DNA of 64,000 bases from Metabacillus sp. KUDC1714 (GTDB lineage Bacteria > Bacillota > Bacilli > Bacillales > Bacillaceae): the NCBI RefSeq assembly GCF_014217835.1, contig NZ_CP055263.1, positions 2,917,501 to 2,981,500 on the forward strand, written 5' to 3'. The position numbers were made by a program, and so were the translations under genes. Under the pieces are notes generated by a model. That model was not told the origin of the DNA, ran no database searches, and saw only the letters and a list, made by a program, of their open reading frames with translations. Shown in pieces: positions 52,783 to 61,016 of the stretch (the first letter of the stretch is position 1; the number at the start of each line of letters is the position of its first letter).

Positions 52783-54147
52783 TTGGAGACTGTTGAAGAA
52801 TTGTACAAAAAACATGGATCGGTTACTAAACTGAGCAAGCTGTTGAATATTAATCGAAATAAGCTCTCTAAGGAGTTAAAGGCTTTGGGGGTAAGTATTG
52901 CTCCTGTAGCACAAAGAAAAGATGTGGATGTATTGAAAATGAAGGTTATGTATTTAATTGAGCGGATGAGTCTCTCTGAAATAGCTGAGGAGTTTGGCGT
53001 TGAACGCAGACTGGTTTCATACAGATTGAAAGAGTTAGGTGTAGAAATTAGATTTACCGCACCTAAAAATTTCCCCCAGGAAGTGTATCAAGATTGGGCG
53101 GAACAGTACCAGTTGGATTTTTCTTATGAGTATATTGGCAAACAATATGAAGTAAGCAAGGAAACTGTAAGGTATTATCTACAAAATAAGATGGGGATTC
53201 CTAGTCGAGCTAGTCAAAAAATATTTAAAGAGGAAACCTATCTTATATGGGTGGAGCTATATGAACATGGGGCGAGCCTACAAGAAATAGCGGATCAATT
53301 TGACGTATCTATTTCAACCGTAGCTAAACATCTCGAAATTCGAGGGATAGAACGAAGAAACGGAAATACTTTTACCGAAGAGATATATGATGAATGGACT
53401 GCATTGTATAAAGCTGGATTTACAACAAGAGAGATAGCCTCCTTGTATGGAGTCAGTAAGTTTCCAGTAACTTATCATTTAAAAAGGAAAGGCGTAAGGA
53501 TGCGAGAAAACTGGGAGTGGAATCTTTCCAAGCCTCATTTATTGGAGGCAGAGCTATCTTATGAACAAAAACAATTGGTTATTGCAAGTGCCATGGGCGA
53601 CGGTACTCTATATGATCAGGCTATGGGTGCTTATCTTCGTATGAAGCATAAAGAAGGGCAAAGGGAATACTTGGAATATAAAAAAGGGATCTTGGGTGGA
53701 TACATTGCTCTTGCGGGAATGGTAGAGACAGAAACGGATGCAAACGGAAAAACATTTGAGCAAGTATATGTCTGTTCGGTCCCTAATATGTATATTAAAA
53801 AGATTCGTACCTTAACATACTGTTCAGGAGTGCGGGTAATACGTGATATTATTCCTCTACTTGATTCACTTGGACTAGCCATACTCTGGTGTGATGATGG
53901 CCATTACATGAAGAAAAAAATGGGAAAGCTGTTTACGCTCAACTTCTCGTGGGAGGACAATGAACTTCTTGCCGCTCATATGTCGGATAAATTTGGAATT
54001 GAATGTTATGTTAGCGAGATCTATTCGAAAAAATATAATAAAAAGTATCAGTGTATCTATATCACGGTAGAAGGGATGAAACAAATGATAGAGGTTATCT
54101 CTCCATACGTCCCTTCAAGCATGCGTTATAAACTTGGTGAATTGTAG
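52783..54147 (+). CDS. LAGLIDADG endonuclease-like protein with five N-terminal HTH units
   Basis: A 454-residue protein. About 235 residues hold five helix-turn-helix-like units of 35-45 residues, e.g. SLSEIAEEFGVERRLVSYRL, SYEYIGKQYEVSKETVRYYL, SLQEIADQFDVSISTVAKHL and TTREIASLYGVSKFPVTYHL. Then VIASAMGDGTLYDQAMGAYL (from about residue 266) and GLAILWCDDGHYMKKKMGKL (about 364) are two LAGLIDADG-type motifs with the acidic metal ligands, typical of one-chain homing endonucleases. TTG 52783 is chosen as start: AAGGA at 52769-52773 is well spaced for it and too close for TTG 52774. It is not inside an intron or intein here, so it may be a free-standing homing enzyme or a regulator. Confidence 0.82.
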   Translation: METVEELYKKHGSVTKLSKLLNINRNKLSKELKALGVSIAPVAQRKDVDVLKMKVMYLIERMSLSEIAEEFGVERRLVSYRLKELGVEIRFTAPKNFPQEVYQDWAEQYQLDFSYEYIGKQYEVSKETVRYYLQNKMGIPSRASQKIFKEETYLIWVELYEHGASLQEIADQFDVSISTVAKHLEIRGIERRNGNTFTEEIYDEWTALYKAGFTTREIASLYGVSKFPVTYHLKRKGVRMRENWEWNLSKPHLLEAELSYEQKQLVIASAMGDGTLYDQAMGAYLRMKHKEGQREYLEYKKGILGGYIALAGMVETETDANGKTFEQVYVCSVPNMYIKKIRTLTYCSGVRVIRDIIPLLDSLGLAILWCDDGHYMKKKMGKLFTLNFSWEDNELLAAHMSDKFGIECYVSEIYSKKYNKKYQCIYITVEGMKQMIEVISPYVPSSMRYKLGEL

Positions 54148-54211
54148 AAATCCTAAATTTCTATCTTGCTGTAATTTCTTTTTTTTGATTATAAATGTAC
54201 ACTCCTTCCTC

Positions 54212-54705
54212 AACTAAACCAGCTAATAGGTTGTCAACATTTTTCAATAAAAAGATTTATAACATCATGATATACTAAAAATGTTCATGCCAAATAACCT
54301 TCCTCTATATTGTAATTGGAAGGTTTTGTTGTATTTAGTTAGATACAGTTTTTAGCTATATCTTGGAAAGAAGTTCGGCTTTTTAGTAAGGCAAAAATCC
54401 AATGTAAGAGCTTATTAACACATGTAATAACTGCTACACTGAATGGTTTTCCTTCTTCACGTTTCTTATCGTAAAACTCTCTTAATCTTTTATTGCGTGC
54501 GATGATCTCATCAGTCGTTTTCTTTTAACGGGCACCACGAATACCACTTTGAACAGCCATATATAGGGCATGGCGGAGTCTACAAGAACCTCGTTCGGTT
54601 ATCCTATTAACTGATGCGGTAAACTTTCCAGAAGAGTAAACGCTAGGATCTACTCCTGCGAATGCAACTAGCTTTTTGGCATCATTAAACCGTTCTATCT
54701 CACCA
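54212..54705 (-). mobile_element. truncated second copy of the IS110 element
   Basis: The sequence parallels 47921-48411: the same AACTAAACCAGCTAATAG end, the same hairpin and the same C-terminal transposase coding. Similarity stops abruptly at about 54705, where a CCTTCGGCTATTGG repeat begins. The left end and most of the transposase are absent. It lies in the same orientation as the intact copy, about 6 kb away. Confidence 0.85.
54339..54705 (-). pseudogene. C-terminal IS110 transposase fragment
   Basis: GEIERFNDAKKLVAFAGVDP, FTASVNRITERGSCRLRHAL and AVQSGIRGAR lead to a TAA at 54525-54527, where the intact copy has a Lys codon. After it KKTTDEIIARNKRLREFYDK and VAVITCVNKLLHWIFALLK continue in the same frame to the stop at 54339. 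So a point nonsense change as well as truncation disables it. Confidence 0.88.
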
Positions 54706-54707
54706 AG

Positions 54708-54741
54708 CCTTCGGCTATTGGAGATTTGTGCCACACCCTTG
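54708..54741 (+). repeat. short repeat related to 47383-47417
   Basis: CCTTCGGCTATTGG then GATTTGTGCCACACCCTTG, beginning three bases after the break in the IS110 fragment. It may be the end of a further element that cut the IS110 copy. Confidence 0.5.
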
Positions 54742-54978
54742 CCATAAAGGGAACCTCTTAAAGGAGAAGGAAAAGTCATTATATGTTTGTACAATGTATT
54801 TAACCTAGCAAGAAGATAATATATGTTATCCTGATTTTTGTAATTCAATGATAATTTAGTGCATCTAGTAAAGATTAAAAAAACAAGTAATGTTCGTATT
54901 TCCTTGTTTTAAACATGGGGTAATTCTGCTTAATTTTATGTGACTAATATTGTGTAGTTCCTCTGTAAAAGAGGTAGT

Positions 54979-55674
54979 CTAATATAAAGAATATTCATTT
55001 ATGATTACAAAGCCGGCTATGTTATCATAAATCTCATCTGAATTGTACTTTGGACAGTTAATTAAATTTTGTTCCTTTATGAAAGTGTCGGCTTCTGCAT
55101 TCCAAAGAATCAAAGGTTCTTGAAGTTGGCTTTTAAATAATTTAGGATATCCCTTAAAATGGTTACATGTTAATGAGTTTCTATAAGCCAAAGAAAAAGC
55201 ATTTAGTAATTCTTTAGGAGAATATACGTCATAAGACACATCGTCCCCACATTTTAATTTAAAGTATCCATATTCCAATTCCTCTCCCAGTACCTCTTCT
55301 AAAGCAATTGTTAATTCAAGAATTTCAATATCTGTAACAAGTTTTATTTGTCCATAGGTATTATCTTCTTCTAAAGGAAGTTCTAATAAGGCCAAGTATT
55401 TGATCTGGTTCTTACCACTCAGTTCTTTAATTTCATGAATAAAGTTAAATAACTTTTTAGTAATTTCGTTATAATCACTAAGTGATACTGTAAGACTAAA
55501 TGTAACTAAAATTCTTTCATCAATAAAATTTGTTAATAGTAATCTCCTTAGATGTGTAATACTTCCTTTAAAATTATCCTTCTCAAATCCAAGATTTTTT
55601 ATAATATTTCTACTGTTGAAATCATATACAAATGTTGTAGATCCACAATGAACTAATTTAGTTTGTTGAGTCAT
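54979..55674 (-). CDS. Rep-like protein lacking the HUH histidines
   Basis: A 231-residue protein without a database-style signature. Compared by eye with the Rep gene two places upstream, the order of blocks matches: HLRRLLLTNFIDERILVTFS with QIRRLLECNFTDRYAFITLT; KYLALLELPLEEDNTYGQIK with KYLGVTEFQDENRQGTIHFH; HFKGYPKLFKSQLQEPLI with NGHKRYFHSHGLKKPITI. The HUH site I-H-F-H is I-K-L-V here, so metal binding and nicking should be lost. ATG 55674 has AAGGAG upstream and is preferred to 55692. The start overlaps the HTH gene end by 17 bases, so it is part of the same operon. A regulator or decoy of Rep is a hypothesis. Confidence 0.6.
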   Translation of the reverse strand: MTQQTKLVHCGSTTFVYDFNSRNIIKNLGFEKDNFKGSITHLRRLLLTNFIDERILVTFSLTVSLSDYNEITKKLFNFIHEIKELSGKNQIKYLALLELPLEEDNTYGQIKLVTDIEILELTIALEEVLGEELEYGYFKLKCGDDVSYDVYSPKELLNAFSLAYRNSLTCNHFKGYPKLFKSQLQEPLILWNAEADTFIKEQNLINCPKYNSDEIYDNIAGFVIINEYSLY

Positions 55675-55861
55675 GATAGTTTTCTCCTTCAATCCATTTT
55701 AATAGAACATTTTTTGAAACTTTGATGCGTCTTCCTATATTTATTACATGAAATTTATCAGAATGTACTAGCTCATAGGCCTGTTTTCTACCAATACCGA
55801 GTATTTCTTGAATGTCTGATACATTTAGAATATCTGGGTAATCATTATAGTTCTTGTACAT
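55658..55861 (-). CDS. excisionase-like helix-turn-helix protein, second copy
   Basis: A 67-residue protein. ILNVSDIQEILGIGRKQAYE and VINIGRRIKVSKNVLLKWIE make the winged HTH of excisionase-type proteins; the recognition helix carries G-R-K-Q. GGAG precedes the ATG at ten bases. It overlaps the end of the Rep gene by 17 bases and the start of the next gene by 17. The same fold next to the integrase at 44374 suggests a duplication or two related elements. It could regulate excision or the operon itself. Confidence 0.82.
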   Translation of the reverse strand: MYKNYNDYPDILNVSDIQEILGIGRKQAYELVHSDKFHVINIGRRIKVSKNVLLKWIEGENYHDSTN

Positions 55862-56615
55862 ATTTGATTAACTCCTTTATATCTTCTAAATAGTATTGTT
55901 CATATTTTGTCTCACCAGTAACCTGTGATTGATATGTATCGTCGTGTTTTAAAGTTGGCTGGCACTTAATAAGATAATTGTAAAACTCATCAAGATTCAT
56001 AACCTCTATGGTAATAGGTTTTTTTAGACCGTGTGAATGGAAGTACCTTTTGTGACCATTTAATCTAGGATCAGCAATCCCTTTCTTTAAATAGAAGGAA
56101 ATTTTTTCGTTTTCTGTAGATTCTGAAGTTGTAAGTGCTTTGTGAACACAACCGTACTGCCACAGCTTTTGAATTGTTATTACAGGAACTTCTGTTAGAT
56201 TGCAAACAATGTGAAAGTGAATAGTTCCTTGACGATTCTCATCCTGGAACTCTGTAACGCCTAGGTACTTAAAATCTGGTAAATTGTTTGTTTTTAAATA
56301 GTAGGCGAGCCTTTTTTTGAATTTTGCAAACAACCTATTACAGATATTTATATTAGTTACATCAATATCTTCAGTTGGATTAAAGGTTAGGGTGATAAAT
56401 GCATAACGATCAGTAAAATTGCACTCTAGCAATCTCCTAATTTGATTTCGTGCACGATTTATCCCTCTTTTTACATTGGTATCATGATCCTCAATACTTT
56501 GAATGGGGTAAGTCTTACGTCCTCCTGAGTAAGTTCTTCTATCTAGAGGTAAGTATTCTTGTTTAATCACTTCTACTAGTTTGTTACTTATTATTACTTT
56601 TGTATATCCTGGCAT
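55845..56615 (-). CDS. HUH-type rolling-circle replication initiator (Rep)
   Basis: A 256-residue protein. YAFITLTFNPTEDIDVTNIN is the first Rep motif, FKYLGVTEFQDENRQGTIHF with I-H-F-H-I is the metal-binding HUH motif, and KISFYLKKGI contains the probable catalytic Tyr, followed by NGHKRYFHSHGLKKP. Such proteins nick one strand at an origin and stay linked through the Tyr; they drive replication of small plasmids, integrative elements and some phages. ATG 56615 is preferred: AAGGAG at nine bases, versus a TTG at 56654 with none. It begins a three-gene operon. No origin hairpin was identified by eye upstream. Confidence 0.85.
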   Translation of the reverse strand: MPGYTKVIISNKLVEVIKQEYLPLDRRTYSGGRKTYPIQSIEDHDTNVKRGINRARNQIRRLLECNFTDRYAFITLTFNPTEDIDVTNINICNRLFAKFKKRLAYYLKTNNLPDFKYLGVTEFQDENRQGTIHFHIVCNLTEVPVITIQKLWQYGCVHKALTTSESTENEKISFYLKKGIADPRLNGHKRYFHSHGLKKPITIEVMNLDEFYNYLIKCQPTLKHDDTYQSQVTGETKYEQYYLEDIKELIKYVQEL

Positions 56616-56952
56616 CTGTTTATACTCCTTTTCTAATATCCTGATTTTCGTCAAATTAATCCCTATTTATCTAGATTATATTAATAAGGTACCTTTTATA
56701 AACTTGTCTACATTGATGTATTTTAGATTAATTTTACATTCTCTTATTGTACTTATAATGACTCCTCAAAGGTAATTCGATCATTCCCCGTATATACTCA
56801 TGAATATCTATTACTAGAGAAATTACACTACTTTTTTTTTTAGATAGTTAGAATTACTTGCAAATACGTTGAAATTCTTAAAAATTAGATAGAATGTAAT
56901 TCATTACAGCGTTATGTTAAATTGTGGAAGTGTTTTTTAGAAGGTTTTTTCA
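56616..56952. other. region upstream of the Rep operon
   Basis: About 335 AT-rich bases that should hold the promoter for the Rep operon and possibly its origin. A clear nick-site hairpin was not found by eye. No ORF is supported. Confidence 0.4.
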
Positions 56953-57336
56953 ATGTATAAGGAGTGGAATCACTATAAAGGTATATACAAGCAAAATTTA
57001 ATGAGAGATGATAAAAATCCACCTGAAGGTGCCAAAAAGAGAGTTGAGGAAATGGTTTTTGCTAAAGAAGTTATTAAGAGTTTTTGTTGAGGCATCAGAA
57101 CTAAATCATCAAGGGATATTTGGTCTTGAAGTATACAAGGAAACAAATGATCTAACGAAAAATAAATCAATCATTTAATTACTTTTCGGACAATGAATTA
57201 ATAGAAAAAATCGGAAAGTAGCAACCGGGTATAAAATTAGATATCGGCAGTATGGAAAAAGAATATAAAAGGTATAACATTTTTTATTAGGCAGATCATA
57301 ATGCAACTTTAAGAAATAATGTCATTAAAGGTGAAT
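56953..57336 (+). pseudogene. decayed ORF of unknown family
   Basis: ATG 56953 (AAGG-like site weak) opens MYKEWNHYKGIYKQNLMRDD, PPEGAKKRVEEMVFAKEVIK and stops. Shifted frames continue GLEVYKETNDLTKNKSI, DNELIEKIGK, stop, QPGIKLDIGSMEKEYKR and RNNVIKGE. Several stops and at least two frame changes are needed. It looks like a broken gene of about 125 codons; no family is recognised. Confidence 0.45.
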
Positions 57337-57339
57337 AAA

Positions 57340-57609
57340 GTGGAAAAAGAGTTATTAGTAAGATTATGGCCAATTGCTTTTAGTAAAGTATAAGAGATAT
57401 ATCCTAATATGAGAAAGCTCAGACCAGAGCATTTTGAAGGTGTATCGGCTATCTTAGTTTGAGAATTTAAAGACTATAATCCAAGAGCGATTGGTAGCGA
57501 TTAGCACGTTTCGGGACATGATGAAAATAAATTTAAGTGAACTGAAAAAGTCACTAGGATAAGTATAAGAGAGTGTTTAGACACGCACTTTTTTAATTGT
57601 CGTATTTAA
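57340..57609 (+). pseudogene. second decayed ORF of unknown family
   Basis: GTG 57340 behind AAAGGTGA opens VEKELLVRLWPIAFSKV, stop, EIYPNMRKLRPEHFEGVSAI, stop, EFKDYNPRAIGSD, stop, HVSGHDENKFK, stop, TEKVTRISIRECLDTHFF. One frame is kept across four stops, so it decayed by nonsense changes rather than frameshifts. The family is not recognised. It precedes hsdM by about 90 bases. Confidence 0.5.
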
Positions 57610-57699
57610 GGAAAATCCTTCTTTGACTTCCTTGTTATCATAGATTTCGGTATTCTTAAAGAAGATAAAATTCATTTTCAATAAAGAGGAGATACATCA

Positions 57700-59709
57700 A
57701 TGATTAACTTTCAAGATAAAGTAAGTTTCATCTGGTCAATCGCAGAGGTTTTGCGTGGACCTTATAAACCAGAGGACTACGGTAAGGTGGTTTTACCATT
57801 AGCGGTTTTACGCCGTTTTGACTGCGTATTAGAAGATACGAAGGATGATGTGTTAGCAAAATTTGCTGACTTGAAATCTATCAATGAAGATGCACGTGAG
57901 CCGATTTTAAATCGTATCGCCAAGCAAAATTTCCACAATACAAGTAACTACAACTTTAAAAACTTATTAAGCGATGCGGATAATATCGCTGATAACTTAC
58001 GTGATTATATCAATGGTTTCTCAAAAACAGCACGTGATATTATGGAGTATTTTGAGTTTGATAAACAAATCGACAAGATGAATGACAATGATTTATTGTA
58101 CTTAACGATTAAGCGTTTCAGTGAATTGGACCTTCATCCAGAAGTTGTTTCCAATGTAGAGATGGGGTATATCTTTGAAGAATTAATCCGCCGTTTCTCA
58201 GAACATGCTGAGGCTGGGGATCACTATACACCTCGTGAAGTCGTACGTTTAATGGTTAGTCTTTTATTCATGCGTGATGATGATATTTTAACGAAATATG
58301 GTCTAACCCAAACTTTATATGACTGTGCTGCTGGTACAGGTGGTATGGGTTCTGTTGCACAAGAATACTTACATGAATTAAACCCAAATGCAGACCTGGA
58401 ATTCTTTGCACAAGAAATCAACGGGGAATCGTATGCAATCTGTAAAGCCGACATCTTAATTAAAGGTGAAGATGCTCGTAACATTCGTCGAGGAAATACT
58501 TTATCGAATGACCAATTTAAAGGCGAAAAGTTCGACTATCTAATCTCAAATCCTCCATATGGTGTGGACTGGAAGTCATATGAAAAGCCAATTAAAGCAG
58601 AGCATGAGGAACAAGGCCTTAACGGTCGGTTCGGCCCTGGTACACCTCGTACAAGTGACGGACAGCTTTTATTCTTATTGCACTTAATTTCAAAAATGAA
58701 GGAAGTAACAGTTGAAAATCCACAAGGCTCTCGGCTAGCGATTATTATGAATGGATCGCCACTATTTACAGGTGATGCAGGTTCAGGTGAAAGTGAAATC
58801 CGTAAATATGTACTTGAAAATGATTTAGTAGAAGGAATCGTTGCATTACCAAATGACTTATTCTATAACACGGGTATTTCAACATACATTTGGATCTTAA
58901 CAAATAACAAAGCAGCCATTCGTAAAGGAAAAGTTCAATTAATCAATGCTGTAGACTTCTCAAAAAAAATGAAGAAAAGTATGGGTAATAAACGTAACGA
59001 AATTACACAGGAGCAAATTGATGAAATCGTTCGTTTATACGGTTCCTTCAAACCAAGCGATTATGTAAAGATTTTCGATAAGGAAGATTTCGGCTATCAC
59101 AAAATTACCGTAGAACGCCCACTACGACTAAACTTCCTTATTTCAGAAGAACGTATCGGGCAAGTAGCAGAACAAAAAGCCTTCCAAAACCTTGCAACAT
59201 CGAAGAAAAAAGGCGATAACGGACTTGCTGAAATTGAAGCCGGCAAAGAGCTACAAGTGAAAATTACCGAAGTGTTACGTAGCCTTGAAAGCGATACACT
59301 ATATAAAAATCGTGAAGACTTTGAAAAGAAATTAAAAGCAGCTTTTAAAGAAGCAGGACTTACAATCGGTGCACCTGTACTAAAAGCAATCTTAGCTAGC
59401 CTTTCTGAAAAGGATGAAACAGCCGATGCATGCATGAAGAAAAAAGATGAAAGCGAAGCAGATGCCGACTTACGTGATACAGAAAATGTACCACTAAAAG
59501 AAAACATCTACGAATACTTTGAACGTGAAGTGTTACCTCATGTACCAGATGCATGGATTGATCACAGTAAAACAAAAGTCGGTTATGAAATTCCATTCAC
59601 ACGTCAATTTTACAAATACACAGCACTACGCAGTTCAGAAGAAATCATGGCTGAAATTAAAGAGCTAGAAGTGAGTATTGCTGATCAGTTGAAGAAGGTG
59701 TTGGGATGA
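57700..59709 (+). CDS. hsdM: type I restriction-modification DNA methyltransferase subunit
   Basis: A 669-residue N6-adenine methyltransferase. An N-terminal HsdM helical domain (FIWSIAEVLRGPYKPEDYGK, VLPLAVLRRFD) precedes the catalytic domain: EHAGDHYTPREVV-type entry (AEAGDHYTPREVVRLMVSLL), motif I YDCAAGTGGMGSVAQEYL for S-adenosylmethionine and motif IV YLISNPPYGVDW. The C-terminal extension (about residues 500-669, with charged helices) makes it longer than the classic HsdM of about 520. AAAGAGGAG precedes the ATG. It overlaps hsdS as ATGA. It modifies host DNA with HsdS and supports HsdR cutting. Confidence 0.93.
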   Translation: MINFQDKVSFIWSIAEVLRGPYKPEDYGKVVLPLAVLRRFDCVLEDTKDDVLAKFADLKSINEDAREPILNRIAKQNFHNTSNYNFKNLLSDADNIADNLRDYINGFSKTARDIMEYFEFDKQIDKMNDNDLLYLTIKRFSELDLHPEVVSNVEMGYIFEELIRRFSEHAEAGDHYTPREVVRLMVSLLFMRDDDILTKYGLTQTLYDCAAGTGGMGSVAQEYLHELNPNADLEFFAQEINGESYAICKADILIKGEDARNIRRGNTLSNDQFKGEKFDYLISNPPYGVDWKSYEKPIKAEHEEQGLNGRFGPGTPRTSDGQLLFLLHLISKMKEVTVENPQGSRLAIIMNGSPLFTGDAGSGESEIRKYVLENDLVEGIVALPNDLFYNTGISTYIWILTNNKAAIRKGKVQLINAVDFSKKMKKSMGNKRNEITQEQIDEIVRLYGSFKPSDYVKIFDKEDFGYHKITVERPLRLNFLISEERIGQVAEQKAFQNLATSKKKGDNGLAEIEAGKELQVKITEVLRSLESDTLYKNREDFEKKLKAAFKEAGLTIGAPVLKAILASLSEKDETADACMKKKDESEADADLRDTENVPLKENIYEYFEREVLPHVPDAWIDHSKTKVGYEIPFTRQFYKYTALRSSEEIMAEIKELEVSIADQLKKVLG

Positions 59710-61004
59710 GTAAAAGAAAAGAATATGATGAATATAAGCCCACATCAATTATGGGTATAAATAAAATTCCATCTCATTGGGTAGAGTCGAAATTTAGATA
59801 CGTTACCGACGTATTAACGGATTACACAGCCAATGGTTCGTTTAAATCATTGGCAGATAATGTTGAATATTTAAGTGAACCTGATTATGCCCGTTTAATT
59901 CGTTTAACAGATTTACGTTCAAATTTAAGTAATGATGGAATTTATGTTAATGAAGATTCCTATAATTTTTTGAAGAAATCAGCTTTATTTGGTGGAGAAT
60001 ACTTAATTGCTAACGTTGGAGCTTATGCAGGATTAGTTGTTCAAATGCCCAAATATGATGGAGTAGCAACTCTTGGACCGAATATGATGATGGCTAGATT
60101 TGATGAAAAAAAAGTTCTTGTGAAGTTTATGGTATATATATCTAATAGTGAGTATATTCAAAAGCAACTTCTCTTAAAAGCAACTGCTTCAAGTGCTCAA
60201 CCTAAATTAAATAAGGAAGACTTTAGAAGTGTTGAGTTTATCTATCCTAAAATAGACGAACAAAAATGTATTATTAGATATCTAGATAATAAAGTTGGAC
60301 AAATAGATAAATTAATTGATGAAAAGAAAAAATTAGTCTTATTGTTAGAAGAAAAACGCCAAGCAGTGATTAAAGAAGCGGTAACAAAAGGTTTAAATCC
60401 AAATGTAAAAATGAAAGATTCTGGTGTGGAATGGATTGGTGAAATACCTGAGCATTGGGAAGTTAAACAGTTGAAAAGAGCTTTAAAAGTATGTAATGGA
60501 AGAGAAATTGAAATTGAATTAGAGAAAAATGATGAAAATGGAATAAATGTGTATGGTTCTGGCGGTATTTTTAAGAAAACGGATAGACATTTATTTAGTG
60601 GGGAATCAGTGTTATTTGGTCGTAAGGGAACTATTGGAAAACCAATGTATGTAAATGATTTATTTTGGGCTGTAGATACAATGTACTTTACAAAGTTCAA
60701 CAGTAACTCTTACCCTAAATGGTTTTACTATATGTTGAAAGTTTATCCCTGGGATTTAATAATGACTCAGACTGCTTTGCCAAGTATTGTTGGAACAGAT
60801 GTAGAAAATGATATTTGGGCAATACCTGATTATAAGGAACAGATTGAAATAGCAAATTATTTACAAATAAAAGATATTAAAATGTTTTCTACAATTGAGA
60901 GTATAGAAAATCAAATCCAAAAATTAAAAGAATACCGCCAGTCTTTAATTTACGAAGCAGTAACAGGTAAAATTGATGTTCGTGATTTTGAAATAGAACA
61001 GTAA
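59706..61004 (+). CDS. hsdS: type I restriction-modification specificity subunit
   Basis: A 432-residue protein with two target-recognition domains. Each begins with a conserved W segment (KIPSHWVESKFRYVTDVL; EIPEHWEVKQLKRALKV) and each half ends in a coiled conserved region (EKRQAVIKEAVTKGL in the middle, EYRQSLIYEAVTGKIDVRD at the end). The TRDs set the two half-sites of the recognition sequence; the spacer helices set their spacing. The sequence recognised cannot be predicted by eye. It overlaps hsdM and lies 12 bases before hsdR. Confidence 0.93.
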   Translation: MSKRKEYDEYKPTSIMGINKIPSHWVESKFRYVTDVLTDYTANGSFKSLADNVEYLSEPDYARLIRLTDLRSNLSNDGIYVNEDSYNFLKKSALFGGEYLIANVGAYAGLVVQMPKYDGVATLGPNMMMARFDEKKVLVKFMVYISNSEYIQKQLLLKATASSAQPKLNKEDFRSVEFIYPKIDEQKCIIRYLDNKVGQIDKLIDEKKKLVLLLEEKRQAVIKEAVTKGLNPNVKMKDSGVEWIGEIPEHWEVKQLKRALKVCNGREIEIELEKNDENGINVYGSGGIFKKTDRHLFSGESVLFGRKGTIGKPMYVNDLFWAVDTMYFTKFNSNSYPKWFYYMLKVYPWDLIMTQTALPSIVGTDVENDIWAIPDYKEQIEIANYLQIKDIKMFSTIESIENQIQKLKEYRQSLIYEAVTGKIDVRDFEIEQ

Positions 61005-61016
61005 TGGGGTGAGTGC

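Noticed and set aside
43080..57699. A right attachment site repeating the tRNA 3' end
   Set aside because: Looked for TTCGAATCCCTCTCGG-like sequence up to the right edge; no convincing copy was found.
59097..59507. 136-codon minus-strand ORF
   Set aside because: Antisense to the charged tail of hsdM; the Ser/Phe-rich translation is the mirror of Lys/Glu-rich coding.
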